Of a stretch of DNA of 64,000 bases, positions 45,849-55,318 are shown in pieces. This DNA is from Chthoniobacter sp. (lineage in GTDB: Bacteria > Verrucomicrobiota > Verrucomicrobiia > Chthoniobacterales > Chthoniobacteraceae): NCBI GenBank assembly GCA_021414005.1, contig JAIOPH010000027.1:432046-496045 (forward strand), read 5' to 3'. The first letter of the stretch is position 1. Every line of letters begins with the position of its first letter. The translations under genes and the position numbers were made by a program. The notes beneath the pieces were generated by a model that searched no databases, was not told the DNA's origin, and was given only the letters and a program-made list of their open reading frames with translations.

Positions 45849-46487
45849 TCACCGTTTCGGTTTCGGCGCGACCATGCGAAGCACGGCGGCGAGGGCGTCG
45901 TCGCGCACGGTGCCGATACCGGCCTGCTGGAAGACGATTTCGCCCTCGGGATTCAGCACACTCACGAGGAGTGAGTGCGCATACTGGAGGTTGGAGCCGG
46001 GATAGTAGCGAAAGCCCACCACGTCCGCGATCTTCTTCACGGCCTCCGGGCTGCCGCGCAGCAGGCTCCAGTGCTTGATGGCCAACTTATGCTTTTCGCG
46101 GAAGGCGCGCAGCGCCTCGACGCTGTCGCGTGCGGGGTCGATGCTCACGAGTAGAAAGTCCACCTTGTCCCGCGCACTGGCCGGCAGCGCGGCCTCGATG
46201 GCTTTCATATCCTTTACGATAAACGGACAGGAATGTTCGCAACTCGTGAAGAACAGCGCCATCACCTGCGGTCGTCCGCGCAGCGCGTCGAGTTTCACCT
46301 CCCTGCCCACATCCGCCGTCCATTTGGTATCGAGGCTGTAGATCGACTTTTCGCTGAATTTCCCCGGCGGCAACCCCTCGCGGCAACAAGGCGGCTCGGG
46401 AGCTTTCGCGGGCTTGGGTGTCGTGACAGCCCCAAGCGGACCTGCGCCAAGGGTGATGGAGATGCAAGCGAGGAGGAGCGGTTTCAT
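45849..46487 (-). CDS. SCO1/SenC-type copper chaperone
   Basis: 212 residues. Signal peptide, then a thioredoxin-fold domain with the copper motif FTSCEHSCPF (CxxxC, C83/C87) and the third ligand in QYAHS (H171). It would deliver copper to cytochrome oxidase CuA or act as a thiol-disulfide oxidoreductase outside the membrane. A second CC pair (EPPCCREG, 34-35) precedes the fold. Cytochrome oxidase genes are not nearby. Confidence 0.92.
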   Translation of the reverse strand: MKPLLLACISITLGAGPLGAVTTPKPAKAPEPPCCREGLPPGKFSEKSIYSLDTKWTADVGREVKLDALRGRPQVMALFFTSCEHSCPFIVKDMKAIEAALPASARDKVDFLLVSIDPARDSVEALRAFREKHKLAIKHWSLLRGSPEAVKKIADVVGFRYYPGSNLQYAHSLLVSVLNPEGEIVFQQAGIGTVRDDALAAVLRMVAPKPKR

Positions 46488-46515
46488 GGCAGGATGCGGA
46501 TGGGGTTAGGTGGAT
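46488..46515 (-). repeat. Heptad-like leader before SCO gene
   Basis: GGATG words recur at about 7- and 14-bp spacing directly upstream of the start at 46487. Weaker than the other arrays. The rest of 46516-46707 shows nothing clear. Confidence 0.45.
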
Positions 46516-46707
46516 GGTGAACTCTGCCCAAAGTGTCGTGCGATTTACTCCCGGGCGCTCTGCGTCCGTTGGCGAAAAGCGCGCATCTCTTGCCCCGGCA
46601 ACGCGGCCAGAGATGGGCTCAGACGAGCGAATTGCGTGCGATGGCAGTTGAAAAGCGCGGGCGCAGTCCCTAGCCTCCGCGCACTTCTCACCAAAGAAAC
46701 CACGCTT

Positions 46708-47826
46708 ATGAAACGCCCGCTCTTGCTCTCCACCGCCCTCGCCCTGCTCGCCACCGCCGCGCTGGCGCAGGATGAAATCAAAATCGGCGAATTTGCCTCG
46801 CTGACCGGCGGGAGCGCGAGCTTCGGCCAGTCGAGCCACAAGGGGACGGCTCTCGCCATTGAGGAGATCAACGCGGCGGGCGGGGTGCTCGGGAAGAAGC
46901 TGAAACTTATCGCGGAGGATGACCAGTCGCAGGCGGGCCAACCGGCGACCATCGTGCGAAAACTGATTTCGCAGGACAAAGTGGTGGCCGTGCTGGGCGA
47001 GGTGGCGTCGAGCAAGTCGCTGGAAGCCGCGCCGATCTGCCAGCAAAACAAAATCCCGATGATCTCGCCCGCTTCGACGAATCCGAAGGTCACGGAGGTC
47101 GGCGACTACGTTTTCCGCATCTGCTTTATCGATCCATTCCAAGGGACGGTGATGGCGAAGTTCGCGCAGAGCAAAGGGTGGAAGAAAGTGGCCGTGCTGA
47201 CGGACGTGAAGCAGGACTATTCGGTGGGGCTGGCGGAGTTCTTCGTGAAGGGCTTCACGGCGACGGGTGGGGAAATTGTGAAGGATCAGAAGTACTCCAC
47301 GGGCGACAAGGATTTCAAAGCGCAGCTCACGTCCATCAAGGCTGCGAAGCCTGATGCGATCTTCGTTCCCGGCTACTACGGTGAGGTTTCGCTGATCGGG
47401 AAACAGGCGAAGCTGCTGGGTATCAAAGTGCCGCTGCTCGGCGGCGACGGTTGGGTGGGCGACTCACTGCTGAAGGTGGCGGGCAACTCGCTGGACGGCT
47501 CGTTTTTCTCCTGCCACTTCAGCGCGGATGATAAGGCGGAGGCGGTGCAGAATTTCGTGAAAAAGTACAAGGCAAAGTACAATGGCGAGACGCCGGACGA
47601 CATGGCCGCGCTAGGTTACGACAGCGCGGTGATCCTGGCCGAGGCGATCAAGAAGGCGGGGACCACGGACGGCGAGAAGTTGCGCGACGCACTCGCGGCG
47701 ACAAAGGCGCATCCCGGCATCACCGGCTCGATCACGCTCGACGAGAAGCGCAACGCCACGAAGCCGGCGGTGATTCTGGGAATCGGCGGCGGCGGGTTTC
47801 AGTTTGTGCAGACGGTGGCTCCGTAA
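46708..47826 (+). CDS. livK: Branched-chain amino-acid binding protein
   Basis: 372 residues. Signal peptide LLATAALAQ, then a type I periplasmic-binding fold: IKIGEFASLTGG, GTALAIEEINAAGGVLGKKLKL, VLGEVASSKSLEAAPICQ, AALGYDSAVILAEAI. It captures leucine-type amino acids or amides and hands them to LivHM. First gene of livKHMG on the plus strand. Start 46708 opens the signal peptide. Confidence 0.93.
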   Translation: MKRPLLLSTALALLATAALAQDEIKIGEFASLTGGSASFGQSSHKGTALAIEEINAAGGVLGKKLKLIAEDDQSQAGQPATIVRKLISQDKVVAVLGEVASSKSLEAAPICQQNKIPMISPASTNPKVTEVGDYVFRICFIDPFQGTVMAKFAQSKGWKKVAVLTDVKQDYSVGLAEFFVKGFTATGGEIVKDQKYSTGDKDFKAQLTSIKAAKPDAIFVPGYYGEVSLIGKQAKLLGIKVPLLGGDGWVGDSLLKVAGNSLDGSFFSCHFSADDKAEAVQNFVKKYKAKYNGETPDDMAALGYDSAVILAEAIKKAGTTDGEKLRDALAATKAHPGITGSITLDEKRNATKPAVILGIGGGGFQFVQTVAP

Positions 47827-47881
47827 TGCACCCTAGCAACGAACCTCGCGATTTGCTTCCAACCCTCAGCCACCGACGCGG

Positions 47882-48808
47882 TTGATCGAGTTCATCCAGC
47901 AGCTCCTCAACGGCCTCGGGCAGGGCTCTATCTATGCACTCATCGCGCTGGGTTACACGATGGTTTTCGGGGTGCTGCGGTTCATCAATTTCGCGCATGG
48001 CGATGTTTTCATGCTCGGGGCGTTCGCGGGATTTTACCTCGGGCCAAAGACGCTCCGATTGTTTGGCGAGGGGCCATCGTATTCGGGGGCGTTTGCGGCG
48101 CTGGTGGTGGCGATGGTGCTTTGCGCGGTCATCGGCATCGTCATTGAAAAACTCTGCTACCGGCCGCTGCGCGACCGCCCCAAGCTGACGGTGCTGATCA
48201 CGGCGATCGGCGTTTCGCTGTTTTTGGAGAACGCCGGGCAGTTGGTTTTCGGGGCGAATCCGCAGTCGTTCCCGGAACTCATCGTGGACCGCGCGCTGGA
48301 GATTCCGGAGTCGTGGGGCGCGATCTCGGGGCTGACGATCACGGTTTCCCAAGTGCTGGTTTTCGGAGTGACGCTGCTGCTGCTTTTCGTGCTCCGCTAC
48401 GTGGTGTTGAAAACGAAGATGGGCATGGCCATGCGGGCGCTATCGTTCAATCCCGTCGCGGCGTCACTGATGGGGATCAACAACGACGTGGTGATCTCGT
48501 TCACGTTCGGGCTCGGCTCGGCGCTGGCCGGCGCAGCGGGGATTTTGACCTCGATCCAGCAGCCGTCCATTGATCCGCTCATGGGTGTGAACGCGGGATT
48601 GAAGGCGTTTGTCGCGGCAGTACTCGGCGGGATCGGCAATTTGCCCGGCGCGGCCCTCGGCGGGCTTTTGATCGGCGTGATCGAGGCGCTGGTTGTCGGC
48701 TACGTGAGCCCGACGTATCGCGATGCCATCGTCTTCGGCGTGTTGATCCTCATTTTGATCGTCAAGCCGACTGGACTGCTCGGCGTTTCGGAAAGGGAGA
48801 AAGTGTAA
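47882..48808 (+). CDS. livH: Branched-chain amino-acid permease, LivH
   Basis: 308 residues, eight or so membrane segments. QQLLNGLGQGSIYALIALGY at the start, INFAHGDVFMLGAFAGF and the EAA-like AFVAAVLGGIGNLPGAALGGLLIG loop are LivH hallmarks. The start is TTG at 47882, an uncommon choice; no good upstream ATG exists. Confidence 0.93.
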   Translation: MIEFIQQLLNGLGQGSIYALIALGYTMVFGVLRFINFAHGDVFMLGAFAGFYLGPKTLRLFGEGPSYSGAFAALVVAMVLCAVIGIVIEKLCYRPLRDRPKLTVLITAIGVSLFLENAGQLVFGANPQSFPELIVDRALEIPESWGAISGLTITVSQVLVFGVTLLLLFVLRYVVLKTKMGMAMRALSFNPVAASLMGINNDVVISFTFGLGSALAGAAGILTSIQQPSIDPLMGVNAGLKAFVAAVLGGIGNLPGAALGGLLIGVIEALVVGYVSPTYRDAIVFGVLILILIVKPTGLLGVSEREKV

Positions 48809-49789
48809 ATGTTCGAGCGCTCAAAAATTCTGCTGGTCGCGACACTCCTGACGTTTGCCGGGCTGTCGCATTTCGCCGGCGGGATTAGTCCGTACTATTT
48901 CGACATCCTCATCGGGATCGGCATCAACATCATCCTCGCCGTCGGCCTAAATCTCGTGAACGGCTACACCGGGCAGTTCTCGCTCGGGCATGCGGGCTTC
49001 ATGGCGGTGGGCGCGTATGCGTCGTCGTGGCTGACGCTGAAATACGGCTACTCGATGGGTTCCGGCACGCTGAACACGACGACGGTCTTTGTGCTGGCGT
49101 TGCTTGGCGGCGGGTTGGGCGCGGCGCTGGCCGGTTTAATTGTGGGTGTCCCGTCGCTGCGCTTAAAGGGCGACTACCTCGCGATTGTGACACTGGGTGT
49201 CAATGAGATCAGCAAGGGCGTGCTCCAAAAGGCGGAGCCGCTCGGCGCGCAGCGCGGGCTGGGAGGGATGGAGCAGCACACCAACTTCTTTTGGACCTTC
49301 GCCTTTGCCGCGATCACCATTTACGTCGTGCTGAATCTCGTGGGCTCGACGTATGGCCGCGGTTTCCTCGCGGTGCGCGACGATGAAATCGCCGCAGAGG
49401 CGATGGGCATCAACACGACGAAATACAAAGTGCTCGCCTTCGTTCTCGCGGCGTTTTTCGCCGGTATCGCAGGCGGGTTGTACGCGCACTTCAAACAATT
49501 CATCCATCCTGAGGGCTTCAACTTTCTGCGTTCCGTGGACATCGTGGTCATGGTGATCCTCGGCGGGATGGGGAATACCGCCGGCGTAGTGGTGGCGGCG
49601 ACACTGCTGACGATCCTGCCGGAGTTCCTGCGCGCCGTATCGCGCTACGAATGGCTGCCGGAATGGCTGCGGCATGTGGCGGAGAACCGCATGATCCTTT
49701 ACTCGCTGCTGCTCATCGTCCTGATGCTCACGCGACCGCAGGGGCTGTTCGGCAATTTCACCGGCAAGCGCAATTCCAAGCTGCAATGA
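48809..49789 (+). CDS. livM: Branched-chain amino-acid permease, LivM
   Basis: 326 residues with about eight membrane segments. NLVNGYTGQFSLGHAGFMAVGAYAS, RDDEIAAEAMGINTTKYKVLAF and MVILGGMGNTAGVVVAA are LivM motifs. The ATG follows the livH stop at once, and its stop overlaps livG (ATGA, 49786-49789). Confidence 0.94.
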   Translation: MFERSKILLVATLLTFAGLSHFAGGISPYYFDILIGIGINIILAVGLNLVNGYTGQFSLGHAGFMAVGAYASSWLTLKYGYSMGSGTLNTTTVFVLALLGGGLGAALAGLIVGVPSLRLKGDYLAIVTLGVNEISKGVLQKAEPLGAQRGLGGMEQHTNFFWTFAFAAITIYVVLNLVGSTYGRGFLAVRDDEIAAEAMGINTTKYKVLAFVLAAFFAGIAGGLYAHFKQFIHPEGFNFLRSVDIVVMVILGGMGNTAGVVVAATLLTILPEFLRAVSRYEWLPEWLRHVAENRMILYSLLLIVLMLTRPQGLFGNFTGKRNSKLQ

Positions 49790-50559
49790 ACGCGCCGCTG
49801 CTGAAACTCGACAACGTGACCGTCCAGTTCGGCGGACTCAAAGCCGTGGGCGATCTGTCTTTTACCATCGGCGAGGGCGAACTCATCGGGCTCATCGGGC
49901 CAAACGGCGCGGGCAAGACGACGGTTTTCAACCTCATCACCGGCGTGTATGAGCCGACGGCGGGGGCGATCACTTTCGCTAACAAATCCGTGGTCGGGCA
50001 TCGCCCATACAAGATCACGGCCCGCGGGATCGCGCGGACTTTCCAAAACATCCGGCTGTTTCCCTCGCTGAGCGTTTTCGACAATGTCCGCACGGCCTGC
50101 AACATGCACCTGCGCCACGGTATTTCGCACGCGCTGGCGCGCGGGCCGAAGTTTTCCGCCGAGGAGCGCGAGATCGAGGCGACGGTCATGGAACTGCTGG
50201 AGATTTTCAGCCTCACCGCGGAGCGCGACGCGGCCTGCAAGAGCCTGCCCTACGGCGATCAGCGCCGGCTCGAAATCGTGCGCGCCCTCGCCACGCGGCC
50301 GAAGCTGCTGCTGCTCGACGAGCCCGCGGCCGGCATGAATCCCACGGAGAAGGCCGAACTGATGAAGCTCATTCGTTTCACGCAGGAGAAATTCGGCTGC
50401 GCGGTGCTGCTGGTGGAGCACGATATGAAGGTGGTCATGGGCATCTGCCAGCGCATCAATGTGCTCGACTACGGACGCAAGATCGCCGAGGGCACGCCCA
50501 CGGAAATCCGCAATGATCCGAAGGTCATCGCGGCGTATCTGGGCAAAGAGGAAGAGTAG
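49786..50559 (+). CDS. livG: Branched-chain amino-acid ABC transporter ATPase, LivG
   Basis: 257 residues. Walker A GPNGAGKTT, LivG-type ARTFQNIRLFPSLSVFDNV, signature variant LPYGDQRRLEI, Walker B LLLDEPAAGMNP and H-loop VEHDMKVVM. Starts in the livM stop. The usual livF does not follow; the next gene is an unrelated acyltransferase. Confidence 0.94.
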   Translation: MNAPLLKLDNVTVQFGGLKAVGDLSFTIGEGELIGLIGPNGAGKTTVFNLITGVYEPTAGAITFANKSVVGHRPYKITARGIARTFQNIRLFPSLSVFDNVRTACNMHLRHGISHALARGPKFSAEEREIEATVMELLEIFSLTAERDAACKSLPYGDQRRLEIVRALATRPKLLLLDEPAAGMNPTEKAELMKLIRFTQEKFGCAVLLVEHDMKVVMGICQRINVLDYGRKIAEGTPTEIRNDPKVIAAYLGKEEE

Positions 50560-50618
50560 CCCGCGGCGGCGGCGCTAATGTTTGCCGCCCACGGCGCCGG
50601 CCGCTATAACGACGCGCC

Positions 50619-51299
50619 ATGATTTTCGCCCCTGCCGACTACCTCGACCTCACGCACACGGAGCACCGGATGCTTTTTGAAAATGCCGTCAATGTGTGGG
50701 ACGCGCTGAGGCAGATCACCAGCTACCTGCAGTTCCGGCTGAAGCCCGCGATCCACGGACGGCTCGTGGGGAAACCGTTCATCAGCGGGGCGGTTTTTGT
50801 GGGCCAGGGAACGGTGATTGAGCAGGGTGCGATGATCAAAGGGCCGGCGTGGATCGGCGACGGATGCGAGATTCGCAACGGCTGCTACATCCGCGAAAAC
50901 GTGATCGTGGGCTCCGGCTGCGTGCTGGGCAATTCGTGTGAGTTCAAGAACTCGATCATTTTCGACGAAGCTCAGGTGCCGCATTTCAACTACGTGGGCG
51001 ACTCGATCATCGGCTATCGCGGGCACCTTGGCGCAGGCGTCATCCTTTCCAATGTGAAGCTCGACCACAGCGAGATTACCATCGCCACGCCGCAGGGTCC
51101 GGTGCCGACGGGGCTGAAGAAATTTGGCGCAGTGGTGGGCGACCGCGCGGAAATCGGCTGCAACTCGGTGATCAATCCCGGCTCGCTAATCGGACGGCGC
51201 TCGGTCGTTTATCCAGGAACGGTCTGGCGCGGTATCGTGCCGGCGGAGAGCGTCGTGAAGACGACACAGCAGCACCAAGTCACCGCACGGCGGGACTGA
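50619..51299 (+). CDS. Left-handed beta-helix acyltransferase-like protein
   Basis: 226 residues. Hexapeptide repeats (IEQGAMIKGPAWIGDGCEIRNGCYI, VIVGSGCVLGNSCEF) form a beta-helix after a 45-residue helical N-terminus. The sequence resembles the acyltransferase half of GlmU and other sugar-nucleotide enzymes, without the pyrophosphorylase domain. Acetyl- or acyl-transfer to a sugar nucleotide is likely. It is separated from livG by 59 bp and is not clearly part of that operon. Confidence 0.82.
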   Translation: MIFAPADYLDLTHTEHRMLFENAVNVWDALRQITSYLQFRLKPAIHGRLVGKPFISGAVFVGQGTVIEQGAMIKGPAWIGDGCEIRNGCYIRENVIVGSGCVLGNSCEFKNSIIFDEAQVPHFNYVGDSIIGYRGHLGAGVILSNVKLDHSEITIATPQGPVPTGLKKFGAVVGDRAEIGCNSVINPGSLIGRRSVVYPGTVWRGIVPAESVVKTTQQHQVTARRD

Positions 51300-51320
51300 G
51301 GTCGGGGCCGGGAGAAGGCA

Positions 51321-52205
51321 CTACTCCTCTTCTTCCTGCTCGTCCGCCTGCGACGGCAGGAGATGCTCGATCGGCTTCTCCTTTTTCTGCAACGCCCGAC
51401 GCAGTTTCATCAGCGCGATATTCTGGAGCTGCCGGATGCGCTCGCGGGTCACACCAAATTTCTTGCCGACTTCTTCGAGCGTCTTCGCCTTGCCGCCATC
51501 GAGACCGAAGCGCGAGAAAATGATCTTTTTCTCCCGCTCATCCAACACGCCAAGCAGGTCGCCTACTTCGTCGCGCAGGTTTTGGTCGCGCAGTTGTTCG
51601 AAAGGCGTGAGCGCCTCAAGGTCACCGACGATCTCGCCGAACTCGGTGGAATCGTCATCGCTGATCGGTGCGTCGAGCGAAGCCGGGCGGATGGAAACGA
51701 TCTTGAGCTGCGAGATTTTCCCTGCTGCCAAGCCGACCTCCTCCGCCAATTCGTCATCCGTAGGCTCGCGTCCGAGTTCCTCGCTCATCTGCATCGCCAC
51801 ACGGCGCATTTTTGAAATTTTGTCCACCAAGTGGACGGGCAGTCGAATAGTCTTCGACTGGTTCGCGAGAGCGCGCTTGATCGACTGCTTAATCCACCAC
51901 GCGGCGTAGGTCGAGAGCTTGCCACCTTTTGCCGGATCAAAGCGCTCGACGGCTTTCATCAAGCCGATGTTGCCCTCGGAAATCAGATCAAGCAGCGGCA
52001 GCCCGAGGTTGGCGTAGTCGTGCGCAATTTTAACGACGAGCCGCAGGTTCGAGCGAATCATCAGCGACCGCGCGGCCTTGTCTCCTTTCTTGATCTTAGC
52101 CGCCAACTCAATCTCCTGCTCAATCGTGAGCAGCGGAATCTGCCCGATTTCACGCAGGTAGATTTTGATCCCTGAATCGGAATCTTCGCCTGATTTGTAG
52201 TTCAT
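51321..52205 (-). CDS. RNA polymerase sigma-70 factor, primary type
   Basis: 294 residues. Region 1.2 ([14 protein letters not shown]), region 2 ([55 protein letters not shown]), region 3 and region 4 with the helix-turn-helix [18 protein letters not shown] (about 243-260) are complete. It lacks the long N-terminal region 1.1 of E. coli RpoD, so it resembles RpoS/SigA-type group 1-2 factors. The C-terminus is acidic (DEQEEEE). Could be the main sigma or an RpoS-like one. Confidence 0.93.
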   Translation of the reverse strand: MNYKSGEDSDSGIKIYLREIGQIPLLTIEQEIELAAKIKKGDKAARSLMIRSNLRLVVKIAHDYANLGLPLLDLISEGNIGLMKAVERFDPAKGGKLSTYAAWWIKQSIKRALANQSKTIRLPVHLVDKISKMRRVAMQMSEELGREPTDDELAEEVGLAAGKISQLKIVSIRPASLDAPISDDDSTEFGEIVGDLEALTPFEQLRDQNLRDEVGDLLGVLDEREKKIIFSRFGLDGGKAKTLEEVGKKFGVTRERIRQLQNIALMKLRRALQKKEKPIEHLLPSQADEQEEEE

Positions 52206-52363
52206 TTTAAGAGGGCCTTGGCTCGCTGGTCAGTATAACTGATACGTTGCGGAAATGATTTTGGGAGGTAGTTGTAACGGTTTATCTCGGCCAATAGATG
52301 GTTTGAGTCGGGCTGTGTATTTACAATCGGCTGGAGGATGGCAAGACTTTACGTTAAAAAAGT

Positions 52364-52379
52364 TTATCTGACCAGATAA
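52364..52379. promoter_or_regulatory. Palindrome in the sigma/yifB divergent region
   Basis: TTATCTG (52364-52370) and CAGATAA (52373-52379) are perfect 7-bp arms around AC. On the minus strand a TTGACT box (52391-52386) lies just upstream, so the palindrome covers the spacer of a candidate promoter for the sigma gene. It is a good operator candidate; the binding protein is unknown. The rest of 52206-52477 is AT-richer than coding DNA and holds no gene. Confidence 0.5.
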
Positions 52380-52477
52380 GTAGTCAACTTCATTAACGAT
52401 CGCAAAATCGGACAGGCTTGGTTGGGGGCCGTTCAAACCTTTTTACATATCCGCACGACTCTGGCATCTCAGCTTCC

Positions 52478-54016
52478 GTGCTGGCCAAGATTTATTCTGC
52501 TGCGGTTTACGGCGTGGACGCCTTTGAAGTCGAGATCGAGGTCAACGGTGCCCGGGGAAGCCCCGTCATCGTTGTCGTCGGGTTGCCCGATGTCGCGGTA
52601 AAGGAAAGCAAGGACCGCGTCACCACAGCCATCGCGAATAGCGGCTATCACTGTCCGCGCGGGCGAACGACGATCAATCTCGCGCCGGCGGATGTGAAGA
52701 AGGAAGGCCCGAGTTTCGATCTGCCAATCGCGCTTGCGATGATCGCCGTCGGCGCGGAAGTCGAGCTGCCCAATGTCGAGCAGTTTTGCTTCGTCGGCGA
52801 ACTGGCTCTAACCGGTCAGGTGCGGGCGGTGCGCGGCGTGTTGCCCGTGGCTCTGGAGGCCCGGCGGTGCGGGCGAAAGGGCGTGGTCGTCCCGCTGGAA
52901 AACGCGCGCGAGGCCGCGATGGTCGAGGGCATCGACGTTTATGGCGTGAGCAACCTGCGGGAAGCCTTCGAGTTTCTCACCGGCGAAAAAACGCTCACCC
53001 CAACGCGCGAAGACATCAGCCATTTTTTCGCACGCCACCAAAACTACGACGTGGATTTTGCCGACGTGCGCGGCCAGCACCATGTGAAACGCGCTATCGA
53101 GGTCGCCGTCGCGGGCAATCACAACGCGCTTTTCATCGGGCCGCCGGGCTCGGGGAAGTCGATGATCGCCAAGCGCATTCCGACCATTATCCCGCCGATG
53201 AGCCTCGAGGAGGCGATCGAGTCCACGAAGATCCACAGTATCTGCGGCCTGCTCCTCGATCCCGGCCATTCCTTTGTCGCCACGCGCCCGTTTCGCGCCC
53301 CGCATCACACGATCTCCGACGTCGGCCTCATCGGCGGCGGTGCCACGCCCACGCCCGGCGAAATCAGCGTCGCCCACAACGGCGTGCTCTTCCTCGACGA
53401 ACTCCCCGAGTTTCGCCGCACCACCCTCGAAGTCCTCCGCCAGCCTCTCGAAGACGCCCGCGTCACCATCTCGCGTGCCGCCGGCTCGATGTCCTTTCCC
53501 GCCGACTTCATGCTCATCGCCGCCATGAACCCGTGCAAATGCGGCTACTTCGGTGACCCGAAACGCGAGTGCCGCTGCAGCCCACTCGATGTCCAGCGCT
53601 ACCGCGACCGCATTTCCGGCCCGCTGCTCGACCGCATCGACATCCATGTCGAAGTCCCCGCCGTGCAATACCGCGACATCTCCAGCAACGTCCCCGGCGA
53701 ATCCTCCGCCGCCATCCGCGAACGCGTGGAAAAAGCCCGCACACTCCAGCAGTCTCGCTTTGCTTCGCTGGGCAAAACGCGCACCAACTCCCGCATGAGC
53801 GCCAGGCAGATCAAACAGTTTTGCGCCCTCGATGATGCCTCCGAGGGCATGATGAAAATGGCCATGACCGAGCTAAACTTCAGCGCCCGCGCCTACGACC
53901 GCATTTTGAAAGTCGCCCGCACCATCGCCGATCTCGCCGGCTGCGAAAACATCGCCGCCGAGCACGTCGGCGAGGCCATCCAATACCGCACCCTCGACCG
54001 CACCCTCTGGGCGTAG
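52478..54016 (+). CDS. comM: YifB/ComM Mg-chelatase-like AAA ATPase
   Basis: 512 residues. ChlI-type N-terminal domain (AAVYGVDAFEVEIEVN, LPDVAVKESKDRV), an AAA core with Walker A GPPGSGKSM, Walker B LFLDELPEF, a CKCGYFGDPKRECRC zinc-finger-like stretch and a C-terminal Mg-chelatase domain. In competent bacteria ComM promotes branch migration during natural transformation. GTG 52478 is chosen from the family start; TTG 52418 is the upstream alternative. Confidence 0.93.
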   Translation: MLAKIYSAAVYGVDAFEVEIEVNGARGSPVIVVVGLPDVAVKESKDRVTTAIANSGYHCPRGRTTINLAPADVKKEGPSFDLPIALAMIAVGAEVELPNVEQFCFVGELALTGQVRAVRGVLPVALEARRCGRKGVVVPLENAREAAMVEGIDVYGVSNLREAFEFLTGEKTLTPTREDISHFFARHQNYDVDFADVRGQHHVKRAIEVAVAGNHNALFIGPPGSGKSMIAKRIPTIIPPMSLEEAIESTKIHSICGLLLDPGHSFVATRPFRAPHHTISDVGLIGGGATPTPGEISVAHNGVLFLDELPEFRRTTLEVLRQPLEDARVTISRAAGSMSFPADFMLIAAMNPCKCGYFGDPKRECRCSPLDVQRYRDRISGPLLDRIDIHVEVPAVQYRDISSNVPGESSAAIRERVEKARTLQQSRFASLGKTRTNSRMSARQIKQFCALDDASEGMMKMAMTELNFSARAYDRILKVARTIADLAGCENIAAEHVGEAIQYRTLDRTLWA

Positions 54017-54024
54017 GAGCTGGT

Positions 54025-55149
54025 TCAGCGCTCCGCGATCGGCACGACTTTTTTCCCGACTGGCGCGCCGGTGTATTCGCTGAGCGGCCGGAAGAGGCGG
54101 TTGTCGGCGAGCTGCTCAAGGATGTGCGCCGTCCAGCCGCTCATGCGCGAGATGGCGAAAATCGGCGTGAACAAATCCGTGGGGATGCCGAGCGAGTAAT
54201 AGACCGTGGCGCTGTAAAAATCGACGTTCGCATTAAGCCCCTTGCGCTCTTTCATGATACTGGCGATGCGCTCGCTCATCTGGATCCATTTCGCGTCGCC
54301 CAACTCATTGCTGAGCTTGATGGCCATCGCTTTCAAATGCGGCGCGCGCGGGTCGAGCACTTTGTAAACACGGTGGCCGATGCCCATGATCTTCTTCTTC
54401 TGCGCGAGCGCTTCCTCAATCCAGTGATCCACGTTTTCCAGCGAACCAATCTCCTGCAGCATGTGGATGACACCCTCATTTGCGCCGCCGTGCAGCGGCC
54501 CTTTCAGCGCGCCAATCGCTGCGCTGACGGCGGAGTACATATCGCTCAACGTGCTGGCGACCACGCGACCGGTGAAGGTGCTCGCATTGAAGCCGTGCTC
54601 GGCGTGCAACACGTAGGCGACATCGAGCGTCTGCACGGCTTCAGCTCCCGGCTCCTCGCCGGTCATCAGCCACAGGAAATGAGCAGCCTCGCTCAGGTCC
54701 TTGCGAATCGGCGGCAGCGGCTGGCCCGACCGGGCGCGATGGAAATAAGCGGCCACAATGCCGATCTGCGCGACGAGCTTGATGGCGATGGCCTGGCTCT
54801 CCGACATGTCGAGATCGTGCCGCACCGTGGGGTAGCAGCCGAGCATGCTCACCACAGTCCGCATGATGTCGATGGGCGCGGCGGTCTTCGGCGCAGCGGT
54901 GATGAAGTCGATGACCCCGCGCGGCAGTTCGCGCTCGGCGCGCAAGGCCGTGGTCAGCTTGTCGAGTTCGCGCTGCGTCGGCAGGCGGTTGTGCCAAAGC
55001 AAATGCACCACTTCCTCGTAGCTGACCTTGCCCGCGAGTTCATTGATGTCGTAGCCGCAATAGATGAGCTGGCCGATGTCGCCGCGGACGTCCCCGATGC
55101 GGGTTTCAGCTGCGACGATGCCTTCGAGTCCTCGTGAAATAACGGCCAT
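54025..55149 (-). CDS. gltA: Citrate synthase
   Basis: 374 residues, the shorter type without the N-terminal domain of E. coli GltA. GPLHGGANEG (catalytic His), IMGIGHRVYKVLDPRA (His) and VDFYSATVYYSLGIP (Asp) are present. It condenses oxaloacetate and acetyl-CoA; a 2-methylcitrate role cannot be excluded. A GAATTTA-type heptad leader runs directly before the start. It converges on comM (8 bp apart). Confidence 0.95.
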   Translation of the reverse strand: MAVISRGLEGIVAAETRIGDVRGDIGQLIYCGYDINELAGKVSYEEVVHLLWHNRLPTQRELDKLTTALRAERELPRGVIDFITAAPKTAAPIDIMRTVVSMLGCYPTVRHDLDMSESQAIAIKLVAQIGIVAAYFHRARSGQPLPPIRKDLSEAAHFLWLMTGEEPGAEAVQTLDVAYVLHAEHGFNASTFTGRVVASTLSDMYSAVSAAIGALKGPLHGGANEGVIHMLQEIGSLENVDHWIEEALAQKKKIMGIGHRVYKVLDPRAPHLKAMAIKLSNELGDAKWIQMSERIASIMKERKGLNANVDFYSATVYYSLGIPTDLFTPIFAISRMSGWTAHILEQLADNRLFRPLSEYTGAPVGKKVVPIAER

Positions 55150-55179
55150 GGAATTTAGAATTTTAGAATTAAGAATTTC
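55150..55179 (-). repeat. Heptad leader before citrate synthase
   Basis: GAATTTA (55151), GAATTTTA (55158), GAATTAA (55166) and GAATTTC (55173) give a 7- or 8-bp rhythm up to the start codon at 55149. Sense strand is T/C/A-rich, with no Shine-Dalgarno sequence. Confidence 0.65.
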
Positions 55180-55318
55180 TGCCTCGCGGCCAACGCGCCG
55201 GAGCAGACGCGGAAAGATGCACGCCGCTCCGCATCGGCATCAAGCGGGAAGCGGCGGAATTTTTGCGGGTTGAGTGCCGAATCCTGCCTGTCCCCCGTTT
55301 CCAGATTCCGCGACCAGC

